A stretch of 64,000 bases of DNA. Origin: Corallococcus caeni. Lineage in GTDB: Bacteria; Myxococcota; Myxococcia; Myxococcales; Myxococcaceae. Made by a program: the position numbers and the translations under genes. Location of the stretch: assembly GCF_036245865.1 (NCBI RefSeq), contig NZ_BTTW01000002.1:1240001-1304000 (forward strand). The letters run 5' to 3'. Below are positions 8,290 through 16,019 of the stretch, piece after piece (position 1 is the stretch's first letter; every line of letters starts with the position of its first letter). Below the pieces are notes generated by a model. The model made no database searches and was not told the DNA's origin. It saw only the letters and a list, made by a program, of their open reading frames with translations.

Positions 8290-8697
8290 CTACGCCTTGT
8301 CCGGGAGGGTGTACTGGAAGTCGTAGGAGTGCTTCCCGCCCGGGGCGATGTCGATGGTCATGGAGCCGGCGAGCCCCGTGAGCTCGCCGGTTCCGGAGTC
8401 CGGCACCACGGAGATGACGAGGTGGGGCGCACCGCGCGTCATCACCCCGAAGTGCTGGAGCGCGAAGGTGCCGCTCCGGCCGTCCAGCGTCCCGCTGACG
8501 CGCTCCATCGCGACGTACCCCGCGGACCCCTCCACCGCCGTCCGCACCGCGAGCATCTGCCCCTGGCTCGTGGCCTCCAGCGCTCCATGAAAGCGCTTGT
8601 CGAGCGCCATCCGGCCCGGAGCCCCCTCCACCACTCCGGCCTCCGGTGCCATGGGGGTGAGCTTGACGTCGAAAGGGCCGTTCGCGCGCTTCGTCAT
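8290..8697 (-). CDS. DUF3224 domain-containing protein
   Basis: A 135-residue cytoplasmic protein that fits the DUF3224 family: an all-beta barrel with FDVKLTPMAPE at the N-terminus, RFHGALEATSQGQMLA in the middle, then YVAMERVSGTLDGRSGTFALQHFG and a C-terminal GTGELTGLAGSMTIDI segment. The function is unknown; members are often regulated with antibiotic or stress genes. The ATG at 8697 is chosen over an upstream ATG at 8760 because the family begins there and a GGGAG site precedes it. It is convergent with, and directly abuts, the membrane protein gene at 7798-8289. Confidence 0.85.
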   Translation of the reverse strand: MTKRANGPFDVKLTPMAPEAGVVEGAPGRMALDKRFHGALEATSQGQMLAVRTAVEGSAGYVAMERVSGTLDGRSGTFALQHFGVMTRGAPHLVISVVPDSGTGELTGLAGSMTIDIAPGGKHSYDFQYTLPDKA

Positions 8698-8835
8698 GGG
8701 TGCCTGCTCCCTTGCTGGATGGGCGGACACATACGCCCGGAGCCCGCCCCTGGATTGCAAAAACGCGTCAGCCCCGGGGGGCCTTAGGACTCGCTTAAGA
8801 CCTTTGCCCTACCGTCACGGTCACTCCAAGGGGGC

Positions 8836-9642
8836 ATGCACTTGAGCGACGACGAACGGAACCACCACCACGGACTCCAGCAGGACCTGCGGGTCCTGGC
8901 GAAGCGCACGGACCGGCGGGAGCTGCTGCGCTGGATGGCCTTCACCAGCCTCATCCCCATCATCGGCTGCGGTGGGACTGACTCCAGCGGCGGCAGCGGT
9001 GACACGTCGGGCTGTGCGAGGATTCCGGAGGAGACGGCCGGCCCCTATCCCGGCGACGGCTCCAACGGGGCCAACGCCCTGGTGCTGTCGGGCATCGTCC
9101 GCGGCGACATCCGCTCCAGCATCGCGGGCGCGAGCGGCGTCGCGGCGGGCATCCCGCTCACCATCACCCTCACGCTGGTCGCCAGCGACGGCAGCTGCAC
9201 GCCGCTGCGCGGCTACGCCATCTACCTGTGGCACTGCGACCAGGCGGGGCGGTACTCCATGTACTCGTCGGGCGTCACCAGCGAGAACTACCTGCGCGGG
9301 GTGCAGGTGACGGATGAAGAGGGCAAGGTGACCTTCACCAGCATCTTCCCCGCCTGCTACAGCGGCCGCTGGCCGCACATCCACTTCGAAATCTACCCCT
9401 CGGTGGAGGCGACCTCCTCCTCGCGCAACAAGGTGGCCACGTCCCAGCTGGCCCTGCCGGAGGACAGCTGCGACGCGGTCTACGCCACGTCTGGCTATTC
9501 GCAGAGCGTCCGCAACCTGGGCCAGGTCTCCCTCTCCAGCGACAACGTGTTCAGCGACGGCGCGTCCACCCAGCTGGCGACCGTGACGGGCAACACCACG
9601 GACGGCTATGCCGCCTCCCTGGTGGTGGGCATCCAGGTCTGA
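8836..9642 (+). CDS. Intradiol ring-cleavage dioxygenase-like lipoprotein
   Basis: A 268-residue protein of the protocatechuate 3,4-dioxygenase / intradiol dioxygenase superfamily. The non-haem Fe(III) ligands are all present: Tyr140 (AGRYSMY), Tyr175 (FPACYSGRW), His181 and His183 (PHIHFE). The family opens catechol-type rings between the hydroxyl groups. The N-terminus holds a twin arginine (DRRELLRW) before a hydrophobic stretch and a possible lipobox (PIIGC, Cys45), so it may be a Tat-exported lipoprotein. Extracytoplasmic intradiol-like enzymes are common in soil bacteria, and their substrates are largely unknown. It is monocistronic, followed by a weak hairpin and the small basic protein gene. 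Confidence 0.9.
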   Translation: MHLSDDERNHHHGLQQDLRVLAKRTDRRELLRWMAFTSLIPIIGCGGTDSSGGSGDTSGCARIPEETAGPYPGDGSNGANALVLSGIVRGDIRSSIAGASGVAAGIPLTITLTLVASDGSCTPLRGYAIYLWHCDQAGRYSMYSSGVTSENYLRGVQVTDEEGKVTFTSIFPACYSGRWPHIHFEIYPSVEATSSSRNKVATSQLALPEDSCDAVYATSGYSQSVRNLGQVSLSSDNVFSDGASTQLATVTGNTTDGYAASLVVGIQV

Positions 9643-9761
9643 CGCGCCGGCGGCGGGCCCGCCTGCCCGCCCGTGCTCCGTCCTGGAGGGATGGCAACCC
9701 TCCGGGGCGTGATGCATCTTCAGGGGGCCGCGGTCCCTCTCCCTGAACAGGAGCCCTGCCG

Positions 9762-9932
9762 ATGTTCCAGCCTCCGAAGGACACCACCTCGAAGAAGCAC
9801 CGGGGTGGCTACATCCAGCAGACGAAGGACTACGAGAAGATCCGCAAGTCCACGAAGGTGACGGGCAAGCGCATCGGCGGGGCGCTGCGGGCGGAGTTCG
9901 CCCGGCAGCAGAAGCGCCGCGACTCGCGCTGA
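9762..9932 (+). CDS. Small basic protein of unknown function (56 residues)
   Basis: A short reading frame from ATG 9762 to TGA 9932 encodes a 56-residue protein of very high charge: 19 Lys/Arg against 5 acidic residues. It begins MFQPPKDTTSKKHRGG and ends AEFARQQKRRDSR. A good GGAG ribosome site lies 9 bases upstream. The length, charge and central YEKIRKSTKVTGKRIGG stretch suggest a nucleic-acid-binding or ribosome-associated protein, but I do not recognise a family. It ends 4 bases before the convergent cupin gene. Confidence 0.6.
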   Translation: MFQPPKDTTSKKHRGGYIQQTKDYEKIRKSTKVTGKRIGGALRAEFARQQKRRDSR

Positions 9933-9936
9933 CGCG

Positions 9937-10380
9937 TCACTTCGCCTTGGCGGGCGCGAAGTCGAAGGGCTTGTCCTGGGCGATGAGCACCACGCACTCG
10001 GCGTCCGCCGCGCACTGGTTGCGGTGCACCACCTTGCCGGGCTGGTCCCAGGTGCTGCCCGCCTCCACGGCGCCGGCCTCCGCGGCGCCCTCGCTGGTGT
10101 TCGTCATGCGGCCCTTCACCAGCACGCCGTGGTAGTCGGCGGAGTGGGTGTGCGGCCCGGAGTCGAACCCGGCGGGGAACTTCATCAGCAGGGCGTACGG
10201 GCCCTTCTTCATGTCGCCCCAGAGGACGTGCACGGACGGGCCGCCGGGCATCATCTGCGTCCAGGTGAGCTTGTCATAGGCGGTCTGCTGGAACGCGGCG
10301 GACTCCTTGCCCTTGGCGGCGGCGAAGGTGAACGCGGACACGACGGCGACGGCGGCGACGAGCTTGGGCAGGGTCTTCAC
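9937..10380 (-). CDS. Secreted cupin-domain protein
   Basis: A 147-residue protein with a Sec signal peptide (hydrophobic residues 6-22, likely cut after FAAA) and one cupin barrel. The metal-site pattern is visible in motif 1 (SGPHTHSADYHGVLVKG, with three histidines) and in motif 2 near VVHRNQCAADAECVV. It resembles the DUF4437-type periplasmic cupins, which have no established substrate. The two cysteines in motif 2 (CAADAEC) could form a disulphide. It is divergent from a LysR regulator with an inverted repeat between, so it is the likely regulated target. Confidence 0.85.
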   Translation of the reverse strand: MKTLPKLVAAVAVVSAFTFAAAKGKESAAFQQTAYDKLTWTQMMPGGPSVHVLWGDMKKGPYALLMKFPAGFDSGPHTHSADYHGVLVKGRMTNTSEGAAEAGAVEAGSTWDQPGKVVHRNQCAADAECVVLIAQDKPFDFAPAKAK

Positions 10381-10452
10381 GGTGGGACTCCTCGGTGGAA
10401 GGAAACGCCCGGGAGGATGGCCGCGAGGCGGGTCTGCGAAAATGCCCGTTTG

Positions 10453-10469
10453 CGCAGAGCACCTCTGCG
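10453..10469. promoter_or_regulatory. Inverted repeat operator between cupin and LysR genes
   Basis: A perfect 7-3-7 inverted repeat, CGCAGAG-CAC-CTCTGCG, lies 3 bases upstream of the first possible start of the LysR gene, in the divergent promoter region. LysR regulators bind dyads of roughly 15-17 bp at such positions for autoregulation and for control of the divergent gene. Confidence 0.55.
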
Positions 10470-10472
10470 AGA

Positions 10473-11405
10473 ATGCAGGCCATGCCCGAATGGAGCGACC
10501 TGCGGCACTTCCTGGCCATCGCGAGGGAGGGCAACCTCTCCGCGGCGGCGCGGCGGTTGAAGGTGGACCAGACCACCGTGGGCCGGCGCCTGGCCGTGCT
10601 GGAGAAGGAGCTGGGAGCGCGCCTCTTCGACCGGACCCCCACGGGCCTGCGGCCCACGGCGGTGGCGCTGCGCATCCTGCCCGCCGCGGAGGCCGTGGAG
10701 GCGGAGGCGCTGCGGGTGGAGCGGCTCGCCAGCGGCGAGGACCTGCGCCCCTCCGGGCCGGTGACGGTCACCGCGACGGACTCGTTCCTGGTCCACAACG
10801 TGATGCCGTGGCTGGCGGGCTTCCAGGCGCGGCATCCTGAAATCGAGTTGCAGCTGCTCTCCGGCTACGAAGCCCTGTCGCTCGTGCGGCGCGAGGCGGA
10901 CGTCGCCATCCGCCTGGTCCGGCCACAGGAGGCGTCGCTGCGGGCCCGGAAGGTGGCTGCCATTGGGGTCGTGCCCTTCGCGTCGAAGGCATACCTCGCC
11001 CGCCGGGGGCCGGTGCGCTGGGACGCCGGGCTCCAGGGGCACGCGGTGGTGGGCTACGCGCAGGACTCGCGGCGCTGGCCGGAGTCGAAGTGGCTGGACG
11101 TGCACGCGGCGAAGGCCACCGTCGCGGTGCGGCTCACGTCCATCCTGGGGCTGCTCCAGGCAGCGCGTGAAGGCCTGGGCGTGGCGCTCCTGCCGGCGTA
11201 CTTCGGGCACCTGCACGCGGAGTTGGTCCCGCTGCGGGACGCGCTGCCGGAATTGGAGCGGACCGTGTGGCTGGTGTTCCACGAGGACCTGGCCCACAAC
11301 GCGCGGGTGCGCGCGGTGGTGGACTTCCTGGCGGAGACCATCGGGGCGCAGGCGGAGGCGCTCGCGAGGCCTCCCTCCAGGCCCCGGAAGAAGCGCGCGC
11401 GGTGA
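10473..11405 (+). CDS. LysR-family transcriptional regulator
   Basis: A 310-residue regulator with an N-terminal winged helix-turn-helix (DLRHFLAIAREGNLSAAARRL, then VDQTTVGRRLAVLEKELGARLF) and a C-terminal periplasmic-binding-protein-like effector domain (PVTVTATDSFL to ARVRAVVDFLAE). The effector is unknown. Two ATG codons are possible (10473 and 10482). Neither has a strong ribosome site, and the long upstream extension of the frame overlaps the divergent promoter. The C-terminus is basic (RPRKKRAR). It probably controls the divergent secreted cupin gene through the dyad at 10453-10469. Confidence 0.9.
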   Translation: MQAMPEWSDLRHFLAIAREGNLSAAARRLKVDQTTVGRRLAVLEKELGARLFDRTPTGLRPTAVALRILPAAEAVEAEALRVERLASGEDLRPSGPVTVTATDSFLVHNVMPWLAGFQARHPEIELQLLSGYEALSLVRREADVAIRLVRPQEASLRARKVAAIGVVPFASKAYLARRGPVRWDAGLQGHAVVGYAQDSRRWPESKWLDVHAAKATVAVRLTSILGLLQAAREGLGVALLPAYFGHLHAELVPLRDALPELERTVWLVFHEDLAHNARVRAVVDFLAETIGAQAEALARPPSRPRKKRAR

Positions 11406-11435
11406 GGACGTCCCGCCCCGCCGCGCGTCAGGGAC

Positions 11436-12020
11436 TCACGGCTCCGAGACGATGACGGTGAAGCCCTTGGGCGTGCTGGAGGTATCCACCACGTGCGCCT
11501 GGGCCGTCGCCGTCCAGACCACCTCCACCTTGCCGGCCGCGGCGTTGGGTTCCAGCATCAGCTCCAGGTTCGTGGTCCATTCGCAGCTCGAACCCAGCCG
11601 GCAGTCGCGGCCGAGGTACGTCTGGACTTCGGTCGTCACCGGCTGTCCGGCCACCAGCGCGACGCCAGCCTCAGGCCCGGAGAAGTCCGACTCGCCCTCG
11701 ACCAACACGGCGCGCAGCCGGGGGGCCGCTGTCTGGCTGGAGTCCGCGGGCGTCCACGTGGCCGACACCAGGACCTTCACCTCCGCCTCGACGACCTTGT
11801 CGGGAGACTTCGTGGCCGTGGCCCGCACGACGAGCGGGATGCGGGTCTTGGGCGCTTCCGTCGTGAGGGTCACCGTCGCGCCCGTGTACGGCTCCGAGAG
11901 CACGTCATCGGAGACGGCCTGTGACGTCGCGACGACGCTGACGCAGGCGACGAGGAGGGCCAGCCGGGAGGCCCAGTGACGCAAGCGGGAGTTCGGAGTG
12001 GTTTCGAGGTGGTGGGGCAT
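11436..12020 (-). CDS. Secreted protein of unknown function
   Basis: A 194-residue protein with an N-terminal signal peptide (hydrophobic ALLVACVSVVATSQA at residues 21-35, likely cut after SQA). The rest is predicted beta-rich and immunoglobulin-like: alternating Thr/Val strands and two cysteines (RDCRLGSSCEW) probably in a disulphide. No catalytic motif is visible. It lies downstream of the siderophore ABC genes on the same strand, but 122 bases separate them, so it may not belong to that operon. Confidence 0.7.
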   Translation of the reverse strand: MPHHLETTPNSRLRHWASRLALLVACVSVVATSQAVSDDVLSEPYTGATVTLTTEAPKTRIPLVVRATATKSPDKVVEAEVKVLVSATWTPADSSQTAAPRLRAVLVEGESDFSGPEAGVALVAGQPVTTEVQTYLGRDCRLGSSCEWTTNLELMLEPNAAAGKVEVVWTATAQAHVVDTSSTPKGFTVIVSEP

Positions 12021-12142
12021 GGTGGCTGCCGACTGAGCAAGCCCGATGCCATGACTTCACAGAGGGAGACATTCCCGGGGCACACCGGCCGTCAATCCCA
12101 ACCGCGACGCGCGTGTCACGGTTTCACGCGCGGGCGCGCGGC

Positions 12143-12901
12143 TCAGCGGTAGTGGACGGCGATGCGCTTTCCATCGAGCAGGTGGATGTCGATGTCCAGG
12201 TCGTAGATGCCCCGCAGCACGTCCGGGCGCATGAGCTCCTCCGGCGTCCCCTGGAAGGCGACCTTCCCGCCGCGCATGGCGATGACGTGGTCGGAGTAGC
12301 AGGAGGCGTAGTTGAGGTCGTGCAGCACCAGCACCACGCACCTGCCCAGCGTGTCCGCCGCGCGCCGCAGTTCCTTCATCATGGACACGGCGTGCTTCAT
12401 GTCCAGGCTGTTGAGCGGCTCGTCCAGGAGGACGTAGTGCGTGTCCTGGCACAGCACCATCGCCACGAAGGCGCGCTGGCGCTGGCCGCCGGACAGCTCG
12501 TCCAGGAAGCGGTGGGCGATGGGCTCCAGGCCCAGGTGGTGGAGGGCTCCCTCCACGAAGGCGCGGTCCTCTACCGTCGGGCGGCCCCTGGAGTGCGGGT
12601 AGCGGCCGAACGTCACCAGGTCGCGCACGGTGAGCCGCGAGGTGACGGCGTTGTCCTGCCGCAGGATGGCCAGCCTGCGCGCCAGCGCGTCGCCGGGCGT
12701 GTGCGCCACGTCCAGGCCGTCCACCAGGACCGTGCCGGAGGACAGCGGCAGCAGGCGGCTCACCATGGACAGCAGGGTGGACTTGCCCGCGCCGTTGGGC
12801 CCGATGATGGACGTCACGCCCTGCTCCGGGAGCTGGAGCGTGACGTCGTCCACCACCAGGGTGTCGCCGTAGCGGCGGGTGACGTTCCGGGCTTGAATCA
12901 T
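12143..12901 (-). CDS. Siderophore ABC transporter ATP-binding protein
   Basis: A 252-residue ABC ATPase that powers iron-siderophore import. It has Walker A (GPNGAGKST, residues 33-41), a Q-loop, the signature LSGGQRQR, Walker B with YVLLDEPLNSLD, and the H-loop histidine in VLHDLNYAS. The sequence is of the FecE/CeuD/YclP type used for siderophore or haem uptake. Its ATG overlaps the stop of the upstream permease gene by 4 bases (ATGA), showing translational coupling. It is the last gene of the importer operon, which has a Fur box at its head. Confidence 0.93.
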   Translation of the reverse strand: MIQARNVTRRYGDTLVVDDVTLQLPEQGVTSIIGPNGAGKSTLLSMVSRLLPLSSGTVLVDGLDVAHTPGDALARRLAILRQDNAVTSRLTVRDLVTFGRYPHSRGRPTVEDRAFVEGALHHLGLEPIAHRFLDELSGGQRQRAFVAMVLCQDTHYVLLDEPLNSLDMKHAVSMMKELRRAADTLGRCVVLVLHDLNYASCYSDHVIAMRGGKVAFQGTPEELMRPDVLRGIYDLDIDIHLLDGKRIAVHYR

Positions 12902-13869
12902 CGCAGCGCGCCTCGCATGAGCAGGGTGATGAACATGAGGCCGCCCAGGAACTCGATGATGACGCGCAGGTTGGCTCCAAAGGAGAAGACGCGCTCCAGC
13001 ACGAGCTGACCGCCCAGCAGGCCAATCACCGCGAGGAACACGGCGGCCGGCAGCACGTGGACGTGCCGATGCGAGCGCACCAGGCCGTGCGCCAGGTTCG
13101 CCACCAGCAGGCCGAAGAAGGTGACGGGCCCCACCAGCGCCGTGGACACCGACACCAGCACCGCCACCACCGCCAGCAGCCGCGACACCGTGCGGCGGTG
13201 GTCCACGCCCAGGCTGATGGCCACGTCGCGGCCCAGGCCCAGCACGTCGCACGCGTGCAGCAGGCGCAGGCCCAGGACGGACGCGCCCACCGTCATCAGC
13301 GCGGAGACCGCGAGCAGGTCCGGGTCCGGGTTGTTGAAGCTGGCGAAGAAGCGGTCCTCCAGGAAGGCGAACTCGCCCGGCGCGATGACGCGCTGGAGGA
13401 AGGTGGACAGGCTGCGGAACAGCACGCCCAGCACCACCCCCGTGAGCAGCAGCAGGTGGATGCTCCGCCCCCGGCCCTCGAACAGCCAGCGGTGCAGCAC
13501 GGCGGAGAAGAGCACCATGACGGCGACCTCCACCGCGAACAGCAGCCGCGGGTCCAGGGACGCCACCGTGCGCGAGCCCAGGAAGAAGAGCAGGCACGTC
13601 TGCAGCAGCACGTAGAGCGTGTCGAAGCCCATGATGGCGGGCGTCAGCACGCGGTTCTCCGTCACGGTCTGGAACAGCACCGTGGAGACGGCGATGGCGT
13701 AGCCCACCAGCAGCACCGTCGCGACCTTGCGCGCGCGAAACGGCAGCACGAAGTCCCACCGCCCGCCCGCGTCCACCGTCATGAACACCCCCACGCAGAG
13801 GACGGCCAGGGCCCCCAGCAGGAGCAGCCGCCGCTCGTGGCCCTCCAGGCGAAGCGCGCTAGCCGACAC
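12898..13869 (-). CDS. Siderophore ABC transporter permease, second subunit
   Basis: A 323-residue FecCD-type permease with about nine hydrophobic helices. It pairs with the permease encoded just upstream to form the membrane channel of the importer (YclO/CeuC-like position). The GTG start at 13869 is preceded by a GGAGGG site and overlaps the end of the first permease gene by 11 bases; a longer upstream frame is not needed. Conserved features include FRARKVATVLLVGYAIAVS, the ENRVLTPAIMGFD segment and a C-terminal LGGLMFITLLMRG. Confidence 0.9.
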   Translation of the reverse strand: MSASALRLEGHERRLLLLGALAVLCVGVFMTVDAGGRWDFVLPFRARKVATVLLVGYAIAVSTVLFQTVTENRVLTPAIMGFDTLYVLLQTCLLFFLGSRTVASLDPRLLFAVEVAVMVLFSAVLHRWLFEGRGRSIHLLLLTGVVLGVLFRSLSTFLQRVIAPGEFAFLEDRFFASFNNPDPDLLAVSALMTVGASVLGLRLLHACDVLGLGRDVAISLGVDHRRTVSRLLAVVAVLVSVSTALVGPVTFFGLLVANLAHGLVRSHRHVHVLPAAVFLAVIGLLGGQLVLERVFSFGANLRVIIEFLGGLMFITLLMRGALR

Positions 13870-14893
13870 GGCTGTCCCTCCGGAAGAGCAGGTGGAGGAA
13901 GACGAGGCTGCCCACCACGCCCGCCACCGTGCCCACGGGAATCTCATACGGCTGGCGCACCACCCGCCCGACGACGTCGCACAGGAGCACGAAGCCCGCG
14001 CCCAGCACCGCCACCCACGGGATGGCGCGGCGCGCGTTGTCTCCCACGATGAGGCTGACGACGTTGGGCACCACGAGCCCGATGAAGGGAATCATCCCCA
14101 CCGTGGCCACCACCACCGCGGTGACCATGGCGACGATGGCCAGCCCCAGCGCCACGATGCGCGGGTGGCTCAAGCCCAGGTTGGTGGTGAAGGCCTCGCC
14201 CATGCCGGCGACGGTGAAGCGGTCCGCGACGACGTAGGCGAGGACCGTCAGGACGAAGGCGCCCCAGAGCAGCTCATACCGGCCGCGCAGCACGCTGGAG
14301 AAGTCGCCCGTGGTCCAGGCCATCAGCGATTGCAGCAGGGAGAAGCGGTAGGCGAAGAACGTCGTCGCCGCGTCGAAGATGGCGCCCAGCACCAGCCCCA
14401 CGACGGGCACGACGAGCGCCGAGCGCAGAGGGATGCGCCGGAGGATGAGCAGGAACAGCGCCGTGCCCGCCATGGAGAAGCCGGCGGCGACGGCGGTCCT
14501 CGCGAGGATGGGGATGCCGGGGGCGAGCAGGGTGACGACCAGCAGGCCCAGGCTCGCGGACTCCGCCGTGCCCGCGGTGAAGGGCTCCACGAAGCGGTTG
14601 CGCGCGAGCATCTGCATGATGAGGCCCGCCACGCCCAGGGACATGCCCGCCAGCACCAGGGCCAGCGTGCGCGGCACGCGGCTGATGACCAGCACCTGCA
14701 AGGCGCGCGGGTGCTCCGCGGGCGCCAGGAGCGCGTCCCACGACACGCGGCTCACGCCAATCAACAGGCTGGTCCCCGCGAGCACCAGCACCCCCAGGCC
14801 GGCCAGGGCGAGCAGGGGCAGCGGGCCCCTGGGCCCGGGGAGTGCGAAGGCCGGCTCAGGGAGCAGGGGGCTGTCGGGGCTTCGCGTAGGCAT
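13859..14893 (-). CDS. Siderophore ABC transporter permease, first subunit
   Basis: A 344-residue FecCD-family iron-chelate permease with a long Pro-rich N-terminal tail and about nine to ten membrane helices. Family hallmarks are SRVPRTLALVLAGMSLGVAG near the start, the NRFVEPFTAGTAESASLG segment and GMIPFIGLVVPNVVSLIVG in the coupling region. It matches the YclN/CeuB/FatD position of petrobactin or catecholate siderophore importers. The start codon lies inside the 3' end of the binding-protein gene (38-base overlap), so the frames are tightly packed. Confidence 0.92.
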   Translation of the reverse strand: MPTRSPDSPLLPEPAFALPGPRGPLPLLALAGLGVLVLAGTSLLIGVSRVSWDALLAPAEHPRALQVLVISRVPRTLALVLAGMSLGVAGLIMQMLARNRFVEPFTAGTAESASLGLLVVTLLAPGIPILARTAVAAGFSMAGTALFLLILRRIPLRSALVVPVVGLVLGAIFDAATTFFAYRFSLLQSLMAWTTGDFSSVLRGRYELLWGAFVLTVLAYVVADRFTVAGMGEAFTTNLGLSHPRIVALGLAIVAMVTAVVVATVGMIPFIGLVVPNVVSLIVGDNARRAIPWVAVLGAGFVLLCDVVGRVVRQPYEIPVGTVAGVVGSLVFLHLLFRRDSRVG

Positions 14894-15869
14894 CGGAGAT
14901 CTGCTCCAGCAGGCGCCGCACGGACTGGATGCCGCCGCCGATGAGGTAGGTGTCGGCGGGGTCCAGGTACACGACCTGGCCCTGCTTCCAAGCCGTCGTC
15001 TGGCGCACCAGCTCGTTGTCCAGCAGCCGCTGCGCGCCGCCGCCCTCGCCGATGGCCGCGTCCCGGTCGATGACGAACAGCCAGTCCGGGTTGGTCTCCA
15101 GGATGAACTCCGAGCCGATGGCCTCCCCGTGCAGCGACGCCTTGAGCGACGGGGCCGCGGGCGGGATGCCGAAGGACTCGTGCAGCACGCCGAAGCGCGA
15201 GCCCGGGCCGTAGGCGCTCATCCGCCCGCCGGATGTCAGGACGATGAGCCCCTTGCCCCGGGTGGAGGTGGTGCCCTTCAGCGCCTCGATGGACTGGCGC
15301 AGCCCTCCAATCAGGGCGCGCGCCTGGTCCTCCTTGCCGAAGACGGTCGCCAGCCGCTCGGTGTTGCCCACCACGGTGTCCAGGTAGTGCGCGTCGTCCG
15401 TCGTCTGGTCGATGGTGGGCGCCATGGCGGCGAGCTTCGCGTACCGGGCGCTGGTCCGGCCGCCGGTGATGATCAGGTCGGGCCGCGCGGCGTGGACGGC
15501 CTCGTAGTCGGGCTCGAAGAGCGTCCCGAAGCGCGGGTACTTCTTCGCGTCCGCGTACTTCGCCAGCGGGCCGGGGAAGTACTCACCCGCCACGCCCCGC
15601 ACCTCCACCCCCAGCGCGTCCAGCGTGTCCAGCGCCGCGAGGTCGAACACCAGGACCTGCTTCGGGTGGGGCGCCACGACGGTGCTGCCCTGCGCGTGCG
15701 TGATGGTCCGGCCCGCCCCCGGCGCGGAGGCCGCCGGTGCCGCGGCTTCCACGGTGGGCGCGCGTGAGGGGCGCAGGCCGAGGAACGCCAGGCCGAGGAC
15801 CACGACCCCGAGGAGGGCCGCGATGAGGAGAGGGAAACGCCGGGGAGAGGTGCTCACGAAAAGGCCCAT
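14856..15869 (-). CDS. Siderophore ABC transporter substrate-binding protein
   Basis: A 337-residue periplasmic or membrane-anchored binding protein of the CeuE/FatB/YclQ type. An uncleaved-looking N-terminal helix (residues 11-33) is followed by an Ala/Pro linker. The TroA-like two-lobed domain then shows VLVFDLAALDTLDALGV, the middle GTLFEPDYEAVHAARPDLII and a C-terminal VVYLDPADTYLIGGG. It delivers a ferric siderophore to the two permeases encoded downstream. No good ribosome site precedes the ATG at 15869, so the in-frame GTG at 15855 remains possible. A Fur box 25 bases upstream indicates iron repression. Confidence 0.9.
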   Translation of the reverse strand: MGLFVSTSPRRFPLLIAALLGVVVLGLAFLGLRPSRAPTVEAAAPAASAPGAGRTITHAQGSTVVAPHPKQVLVFDLAALDTLDALGVEVRGVAGEYFPGPLAKYADAKKYPRFGTLFEPDYEAVHAARPDLIITGGRTSARYAKLAAMAPTIDQTTDDAHYLDTVVGNTERLATVFGKEDQARALIGGLRQSIEALKGTTSTRGKGLIVLTSGGRMSAYGPGSRFGVLHESFGIPPAAPSLKASLHGEAIGSEFILETNPDWLFVIDRDAAIGEGGGAQRLLDNELVRQTTAWKQGQVVYLDPADTYLIGGGIQSVRRLLEQISDAYAKPRQPPAP

Positions 15870-15893
15870 CCAGAGGGATAAGGGATATCAAGT

Positions 15894-15912
15894 GATATTG
15901 ATACTCATTATC
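15894..15912. promoter_or_regulatory. Fur box
   Basis: The 19-bp sequence gatattgatactcattatc matches 17 of 19 positions of the classical Fur consensus GATAATGATAATCATTATC. It lies in a locally AT-rich stretch 25 bases upstream of the siderophore importer operon and 108 bases upstream of the divergent GH43-like gene. It therefore probably represses the importer when iron is replete, and may also affect the divergent gene. Confidence 0.85.
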
Positions 15913-16019
15913 GAAGTCGGATATAGCGGATCCCCGCTGGACGGTCAAAACCCATCGACCTTGCGCTCGCCGGGTCTTCCCTGGAGGCTTGGATTTCAAG
16001 ACTTCCAGGGAGAGGTGCC

